64,000 nucleotides of DNA from Byssothecium circinans (lineage: Eukaryota > Ascomycota > Dothideomycetes > Pleosporales > Massarinaceae). Below are positions 57,798 to 64,000 of this stretch, piece by piece (within the stretch, counting starts at the first letter, position 1; each line of letters begins with the position of its first letter). The notes under the pieces were generated by a model. The model saw only the letters and a program-made list of their open reading frames with translations. It was not told where the DNA came from and made no database searches. Location: positions 366,015 through 430,014 of the forward strand of contig ML976983.1 of assembly GCA_010015675.1 (NCBI GenBank), read 5' to 3'. Position numbers and translations under genes: made by a program.

Positions 57798-60479
57798 TGT
57801 GGCTATCGAAGACAGACAGCACGCGATGTATGGAGGGTGGAGGTGTGGCAGGCCGCCGCTCGGGGGCTATGCAGCGGAGATGAAGAGGCAGCGACGGCGG
57901 CGTCTCGATCGGTCGGTGGTTCGTTGATCCGGGAATGCGAGAGCGAAGAATGGGGGGGGGTTTAAGTGCGTGAGGCGGGGGATACCAGCAGCGGGCGGGC
58001 GAGCGACGCTGCGACGGCGAAAAATGGGCGACGATGTCGGGGGGGATGAGAGTGAGGGTGGCTTTCGGCGTGACGGTTTACGGTTCTAGGGGCGGCTGGG
58101 CACGAAAGCGTGCACAGACCGGAGCCTGGCTAGAACCACGCCCACGCACCGAATAGGATCATTGATCATTGAGATGCTTTCACTTGCTGCAGGACCACTC
58201 AACGCTGCCATGTTTTAGCAATAGATACACTGCGACTGTCCAATTTAATCGACCTGCCGCGTCCACCATTGACACCAGCGGCCCAGTCCGCCCCCTCTCC
58301 TCTCGCCCATTGCTCCTTTCAGCAGCCAGGAACCTCAAGCGCCGCAGTCATACTCAGCCGCAGCAGCGCATGAAGCACGTGACCCGTTCTCGTCTCGGTC
58401 TCCGCCTGGCACCAAAGGAGAAAACAACCCGCTTCCGTCTCCTCGCTGTTAAAGACATGCTGGACGCCCGTGGTGCGACGTTGTGCGGCTGTTCCACGGC
58501 GCTCCTTCAACTGAGTCGAACCTGCATATGAGTCGTGCTGCAACGAATGGGAAACTCCGCCGACAGACGTTGAAAGTGGCTTGGTTGTTGGTACTCTGCT
58601 GGCACCAAGGCCCGAGGTGTCCTGTCGTGGTATCAATTCTCCTTGCCGGCCAGCCTAACTCTCTCTAGTACAGCGAGCGTCGTTTAACGCTGCCTCTAAG
58701 GCTCTGACTAGTACCTAGGCCGATGTGCATGCGCGCCACAAAAGTCAGCACCGCTGAGTCTAGTTGTCACTCCGTCGTAAACACGTAGGTACCTTGCCGG
58801 ATATGCCTTTTCGCTTCGGATATCCACACTGCATCGCACGCCCGTTGAACAGCAGAAGAAAAACTAGGAGTCGAACCGTCCGCACTTCAACCTGCCACCC
58901 ACTGGTCTGAATGCGGATTACGTTGGTACCATACTATGATAGTGTTTAAATGCCTCTCCTCTACAATTTCTCCAGGCAATACACAGGGTACAACAATCTC
59001 CCATAGCCTCTGGTGTCCACCTGCCGTCCTCCGATTGTCTTCTAGCCATGGGTCTTTGTGAAATGGCAACTCCTCCCCGCATCTAAGATCCCGAGTTCCT
59101 GGAGGAGTATACTTCCACCCAAGATCTACAACCCTATCAGATCCAACTTCATCTCCGTAGAAACCCAGAGCTATAGTTCAACCGCCACCAAGCTATCGAC
59201 TCCGAAGGTGGGCGCCGGGTTGTGCAAATCAAGGCTCTCCAGGCACCGTCATGGAGCGACCAAACCTTCAGCAATCACAGCGCTACTTCTGATTTTCCCA
59301 TGCACCATCAGAGAGACCTTGCACATCTAAGGTTGGACTACAACCACCACGAGTTGTTACAGAGCAGTGACCAGTCGGCCCAAAGTCCCCGAAGTGACGA
59401 AATTTCACGATTTAAATTTGGCGGGCCCTCACTGGCTAGGCAACGGGCTTGTTTAGAATTCAGATTTCCATTAGCGTCGGTCTTGCTGTTGAGGTTCCAG
59501 GTGTCTTGGGTAGCGCAATTGGCGGTACCACTCCTTTCAGCCAACCCACTGGTAATCCCTAAGTGCCCGATATTATCCTTCCTTCATGACACCACAAAAA
59601 AGTGGTCTAACGTGGTTTATGTAGCTTTCGAGCACTCGCGAAATTGCTTTGACGTTGATAGTATGCCCAATTCATGTTCTGGTTCTGTAGGCTTTGAAGA
59701 ATCTCGTTAGTACTGCATCAAGGCCGTATTTTGCTGTATACGCTTTGGGTCAACTTAACTTGAGCCTCTGCATTGAGTTGGGAGATGGAACGCCTCCTGC
59801 CATCCTGATTGGAACCAGTCCCACGAATTATGGCGCGGATACGGGTTCTTATCTCGCATTACATCTGAGGCTCGTTTGAGCACTACGACTGCTAACGACT
59901 TCACCTTCAAAATAAGAGTTCGCAACTGAATCGGAACTGTCATACGCAACATTGGAGGATGGGAGACCGAGGCCGGAGAGTGGAATTGCGCTACCGCTCA
60001 GATCAAAGTAAAGATTGGAGGCATCCGACGAGGCTCTGGTAATAGCAAAGATAAGCCACAATCCCATGTCTAACGTATGGGAACGACAAGTGTTGGCATG
60101 CTGGAGGAACTGCTACCAGGCTACTTAAGTATGCCGTATCTACCGTCAGACTCGGTCCTTACAGACCGTACAACCAGTGTGTACCATCATGAAGAATAAG
60201 TTCAGAGTATCTAAAACTTACCGGGACGTTTGTAGATACCTAGACTTCTTCATCATAATAGTATAGCCTCTTAAGTCAGCCAAGCTATTTCTCACGATTA
60301 CAGAGGTATTCCCGTCCATTGAAACCAGCTACGCCGCAATCGTCACCCAGCTCTACCCCACCTATCTATTTAACAAGCCCCCCTCGATATCAATAATATC
60401 CAAGTACAACTTCTCAGACATTCGCATCTTCTTCTTAAAACGCCCCGCCGTGCACATCAATCCCCACTAAGCCTACGCC
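57798..60479. other. 2.7-kb intergenic region
   Basis: This is the YCK2 upstream region and hydrolase promoter. No supported gene was found. A minus-strand ORF at 59849-60067 (MGLWLIFAITRASSD..) has a slightly signal-peptide-like start but no continuation I can justify. Confidence 0.4.
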
Positions 60480-61756
60480 ATGCCCCCAATCCTCTCATAC
60501 CATCCCTTCAAAGGCATCGCTACTCTCATCTTCATCTTATCTGCACCGCCTTATCTCGCCCTACTTTCACTGATTTATTCGGTCAGGGCTTTTCGACCGA
60601 TCCGCAAATGGTCTTTTAAAACTGCTCTTGGAACAGCCTGGCTCCGCCTCTTCTACCATTATACCGTTTTAGTACGCCTCCGGCCATTCTATGCGAACCC
60701 AGCCAAATTGAAGGAGCGCTACGTCCTGGTCCATCCAGGGCCTTCTGAAATCTACACGGGAGTTCTGAACCACGACACCATCAAGCCCACTCCTGTTCCA
60801 GCAATTTGGTTCCCAAAGCCTCCAGCTGGGGGAGAGAAGGCTCCAGTGGTGATTCATTTCCAAGGCGGTGCTTTCGTCGCAGCTACGGATCCCGTAGAGA
60901 CGGGCGAACTTCCATCACGCATCTTCAAGGAGAAACTGGGCGGCGCTACCACCTTCTACGCTCAATATCGAGTCTCGAGGGATGACAAGACGAGGTTTCC
61001 TGCCGCGCTCCAGGACGCAGTCACATTTTACCGCTATGTGCTGGACCAGAACGTGGATGCAAGCAATATCATTATTTCGGGAGATTCAGCTGGCGGGGCT
61101 TTGGTTGTTGCGCTGCTGAGGTACATTGAAGAGCACGACACGCTGTTGCCGTCGCCTCGCGGTGTTATGGCTTGGTCACCTTGGGTTGATAGTAAGCCAA
61201 AAATCCCGCTGCCCACTGCAACATCACATCACAATAGAGCAGCCTTGTCATCAATTGGACGGGAAGATATCCACAAATGTTCAACCCCCCCCCCCCCCCC
61301 CCCCCCNNNNNNNNNNAAAACCTCCCTCTCCACTATTCAAGAACCCTTTCCAACCCTAACCCTCTGACCCTAGTATCCCACGACGCCCCATCCAGATACA
61401 AAACCACCCCCCGCCTCCGCACCGACTTCCTGCCCCTAAGCCTTCCCAAATGGGGCAGGGAAGCATACTCGCCCGTGCTCCGCACAGAGCAGACGGAGCC
61501 GTACCTGACGCAATCAACCCACCCATTCGCCACGAAAACCCCCCTCTTCTTGCAGGCAGGGACCGCGGAGCTGATCTACGACGAAGTCAGAGAGTTCGCG
61601 GAGAAGATGAAGAGTATCAAGGGGAACGATATCTGCTACTGGGAAGTGCAGAATGCTCCGCATGATATCATCTTGGCGGGTGGGTATACGGGGTTCGTGA
61701 AGGAGGCGGAAGAGGCGGCGGAACGCGCGGGTGAACATTTTGGGCTTTTGGGGTAG
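60480..61756 (+). CDS. alpha/beta hydrolase (HSL/esterase-like), intron contains assembly gap
   Basis: Exon 1 is 60480-61191, the intron 61192-61373 (GTAAGC..CCCTAG) and exon 2 61374-61756, giving 364 aa. An N-terminal membrane segment (ATLIFILSAPPYLALLSLIY) precedes the hydrolase fold. The oxyanion loop is HFQGGAF (in place of HGGGF), the nucleophile elbow GDSAGG, and the acid is probably in GTAELIYDE with the histidine in NAPHDII. Joining the exons restores SPWVDISHDAPSRYK, the usual post-elbow sequence. The 10-N gap and 22-C run lie in the intron, so the protein is complete unless the gap hides an exon. It is probably an ER-associated esterase or lipase; the substrate is unknown. Confidence 0.85.
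61285..61316. other. poly-C run (22 nt) followed by 10-N assembly gap
   Basis: 61285-61306 is uninterrupted C and 61307-61316 is N. This is a typical signature of a homopolymer-limited contig break. True size is unknown. Confidence 0.95.
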
Positions 61757-62664
61757 AGGGGGGACGTGTGGTTTGATGATTTTTTTTAAAGGGGTGCTCT
61801 TCGGTTTTAGGAAGTGTTGGGGTTGAGGAGGTTTTGTACGCACTGCGTTGAATTGGGTGGGTCTGCGCTGATTCAGGGGATGATGGAATGCTCACTTTTT
61901 CTTTGTGTTTTGTGGGTTTCTTCTTCGATCTAGAAATAAGACGTTTCGTTGTTGGAAGTTGTGGTACCCACCTGATGGTATGTTAAAGTGTTGTCAGGGT
62001 TTTAAATGCTTTGGATAATAACGGGTTTGGCCGTATTGCAGACTGTTGCATGACGGAAAGTCGACTTGGTCGCTGGTGGTGGAGGGTTTGGGCTTTTGAC
62101 TTTGGCTCGAAGATCCGATCAGACCGAATAGAGACGTGCTAGACATGGCGTAGGTCTACGATGCGTCGATACTTTCCATCGCTATTGTGTCGTCTCCTCA
62201 CATGCATCCAAACATAGTAATTCAGAAGGAGAAAAGGCGCACTAATTCCGTCTTCGCGCATAAACCCACCACGTAGCATCCTATAAGCAAGCATTCTGTA
62301 CACAGAGAAAACACGAGCCTTCAAAACTTCTCAGCCTGTGTCCGAAACGGGGTGTCAGCGGACGAGCACATCATCCATGTGTCCCCACCTCACTTAATTC
62401 CGTTTCACTAACTACTGTACAAAAGAGAGGGAAGGTTTGAGAGACACGGTGTTCACCGTGCTGTCTTCAGCTCGCTGTATACATCGCAGAGCCGATTGAT
62501 AAAAAACGCCGTCGTCATGCTTTCCACGCCAATGTTCGCCAGATGCAGATACCGATACCTCAGTCCGGGTCTGTTTCATCAATCAACCCTTAACCCGCCT
62601 CGCAAACACCACTACCCCACCACCTCATCACCAGATCATATGAAGAAAAGGAAAAGGCCTCTCA
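61757..62664. other. convergent 3' region
   Basis: This lies between the hydrolase and NUP133 stops. No supported gene was seen. Confidence 0.4.
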
Positions 62665-64000
62665 CTAATCCGTCATCTCTACATCCCCACCCTCCGCATC
62701 ATCCTCATCGCCCTCGTATGGCTCCTCATTCGGAATAGGATGTTCCTCAACCTCCACACTCTGATGCACCACCTCGTCATCACCAACCACAGCACCATTC
62801 GCAGCAGGTTCTTCCTGCTGCACAGCTGCATCGTCCACTCCCCCGTACAACGACCATTTGGCAGCCCGCACACAGGCATTGAGCCACTTCGGCAGGTTGC
62901 ACTCCGCCCAATACTTGTAAAAGACGCGTTGATCCAGTTCATTCTCCGCGACGATCGGTTCAATAAGGTCCGGATTATCGAAGCGGGTGCAAAGGTCGCC
63001 GGCGGTGCAACCCCTATCCCTGAGCTCTTCGAAGTCGCGGAACCAGACTTGGGCGTACCGTTTATCTTTCTCTGCAGGTTGGTCAGCGCTGTATATTTCG
63101 ACTGCGGAGTTGGTTAAACTTACTTGTCAATTCGTACAACTGCCTGACGGTCCATCCGAGAAGGGTGCGAGTTAATAGGAACTCATTCAACGTGGTGTCC
63201 GAGACCTCGTTCGTTTTGTTGATCTCCTCCCAGTCGTCTTGGATGAAGAGCCGCTTCCAGATGATGCCTTTCAAACCCAGACGGCTTGCACGTCCGACTT
63301 CTTCCCAGCCGAGGGCCAACGTTTTGAAGGCGTAGACGAATTCGTTCGAGCTAATGGGATCACCTTGATGGCTATTGTCTTCGCTTACCATAAGTGTGAG
63401 GACGTCGATCATAAGACCAGGCTTCACGACTCGGTGGTGAACCCAATCATCCAGTCCCTGCCTTAGGAGTGCCTGCAGTGCTGGACGTTCTTTCAGACGC
63501 TCCTGCCCATATTCGTCCACTAGCAAGTCCACCGCAGCTTTGTCGTCCAGCGCTCTGGTAACAGTGGGAAGCAAATGTTCGTAGACCAGCTCTCGGATTT
63601 TTCCAACCTCGAGTAGAATATCTACTTTGAGGGTGACGCCCAGTACCTTCCTGGCCGTTATCTCTTTCATTGGGCGCTTGGGCTTTTCGACTGGTCCCCC
63701 TTGTTGCTCGGAAGTAGTTGGTTCCACCTGGTCTTTACACATCAGCGCCAGCTTTGAGAGCGAAAGCTCTACCCTGTTGCACCAGGAGTTAGTTTCGTGC
63801 CTCTTCGCAGCTTTAGCCAAAGCGAGACCGGCACTGGTGAAGTCGTTGTGCCCCACCCGGTCGATCCAGTAGAGTTTCGAGCGCGAAGAATCTCTCATGA
63901 GATAATATGACAAGATCTTCTCATCGAAAAGGCCGTCGTTATCGAAGAGTTGCAGTGATCGGCCATCAGCAATGTGTTTGTTGAAGTAAGCTTCGGCGAA
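62665..64000 (-). CDS. NUP133: nucleoporin Nup133, C-terminal part (truncated by window edge)
   Basis: The terminal exon is 63071-62665, the intron 63123-63072 (GTAAGT..CCTGCAG) and the preceding exon 64000-63124, open to the edge. The visible part, about 427 residues, is the alpha-helical C-terminal solenoid of Nup133. It includes GRSLQLFDNDGLFDEKILSY, LYWIDRVGHNDFTSAG, ETNSWCNRVELSLSKLALMC, LGWTVRQLYELT, and a last block with AQVWFRDFEELRDRG and FDNPDLIEPIVAENELDQRV. The end is strongly acidic (EEPYEGDEDDAEGGDVEMTD). Nup133 is part of the Y-shaped Nup84/Nup107 complex that forms the pore scaffold. The N-terminal beta-propeller lies beyond the window. Confidence 0.9.

Noticed and set aside
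58867..58877. ggagtcgaacc, a tRNA B-box-like string (minus strand)
   Set aside because: The T-stem does not pair beyond two bases and no A box or acceptor stem is present. No tRNA was found in the window.
61352..61364. aaccctaaccc, telomere-like
   Set aside because: Fewer than two full repeats, and it lies inside the hydrolase intron. It is not a telomere or a telomerase RNA template with supporting context.

Overview
This window is a stretch of nuclear chromosome from a filamentous ascomycete, most likely a dothideomycete. The evidence is the gene set (FlbA-type RGS protein, Axl2-like axial budding protein, Pep12, Ndc1, Nup133, Swc4), the many short GT-AG introns of about 45-70 nt with CTAAC/CTGAC branch sites, the non-operonic layout on both strands, and a U2 snRNA gene. 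I assembled the exon-intron models by hand from splice signals and reading-frame phase. In every intact model the exon lengths sum to a whole number of codons. No complete transposon, virus, CRISPR array or biosynthetic cluster is visible.

Layout. 1-5.7 kb is a decaying accessory segment. It holds three BTB/POZ-domain paralogues (one intact, two broken), other frameshifted gene remnants, a small spliced orphan gene, and a degenerate 225-bp direct repeat whose copies differ mainly by transitions, as expected after repeat-induced point mutation (RIP). 6-17 kb is dense housekeeping sequence: PEP12 and NDC1 (divergent), CEX1/SCY1-like pseudokinase and a zinc-finger plus winged-helix protein (divergent), and the PP1 regulator YPI1. 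17-33 kb is sparse: flbA and CHK1 lie among intergenic stretches of 5.4, 3.1 and 3.3 kb. 33-47 kb carries asparagine synthetase, the VAP/Scs2 ER-contact protein, a UBA-UBX protein, a compact RecQ helicase, a GNAT acetyltransferase and AXL2. 47-64 kb carries a spliced orphan gene, the U2 snRNA gene, a p24 cargo receptor, a short-chain dehydrogenase, SWC4, a palmitoylated casein kinase I, an alpha/beta hydrolase whose intron contains an assembly gap, and the C-terminal part of NUP133 running off the right edge.

These genes are not an operon-like system. Loose functional themes are membrane traffic and the nuclear envelope (PEP12, NDC1, VAP, p24, YCK2, NUP133), chromatin and DNA maintenance (SWC4, RecQ, CHK1), RNA processing (U2, CEX1), and polarity and development (AXL2, flbA).

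The most striking observations are a perfect 198-bp in-frame tandem duplication inside AXL2 that copies an intron as well as 51 codons, the U2 snRNA gene in an ORF-free gap, and the RIP-like BTB pseudogene cluster.
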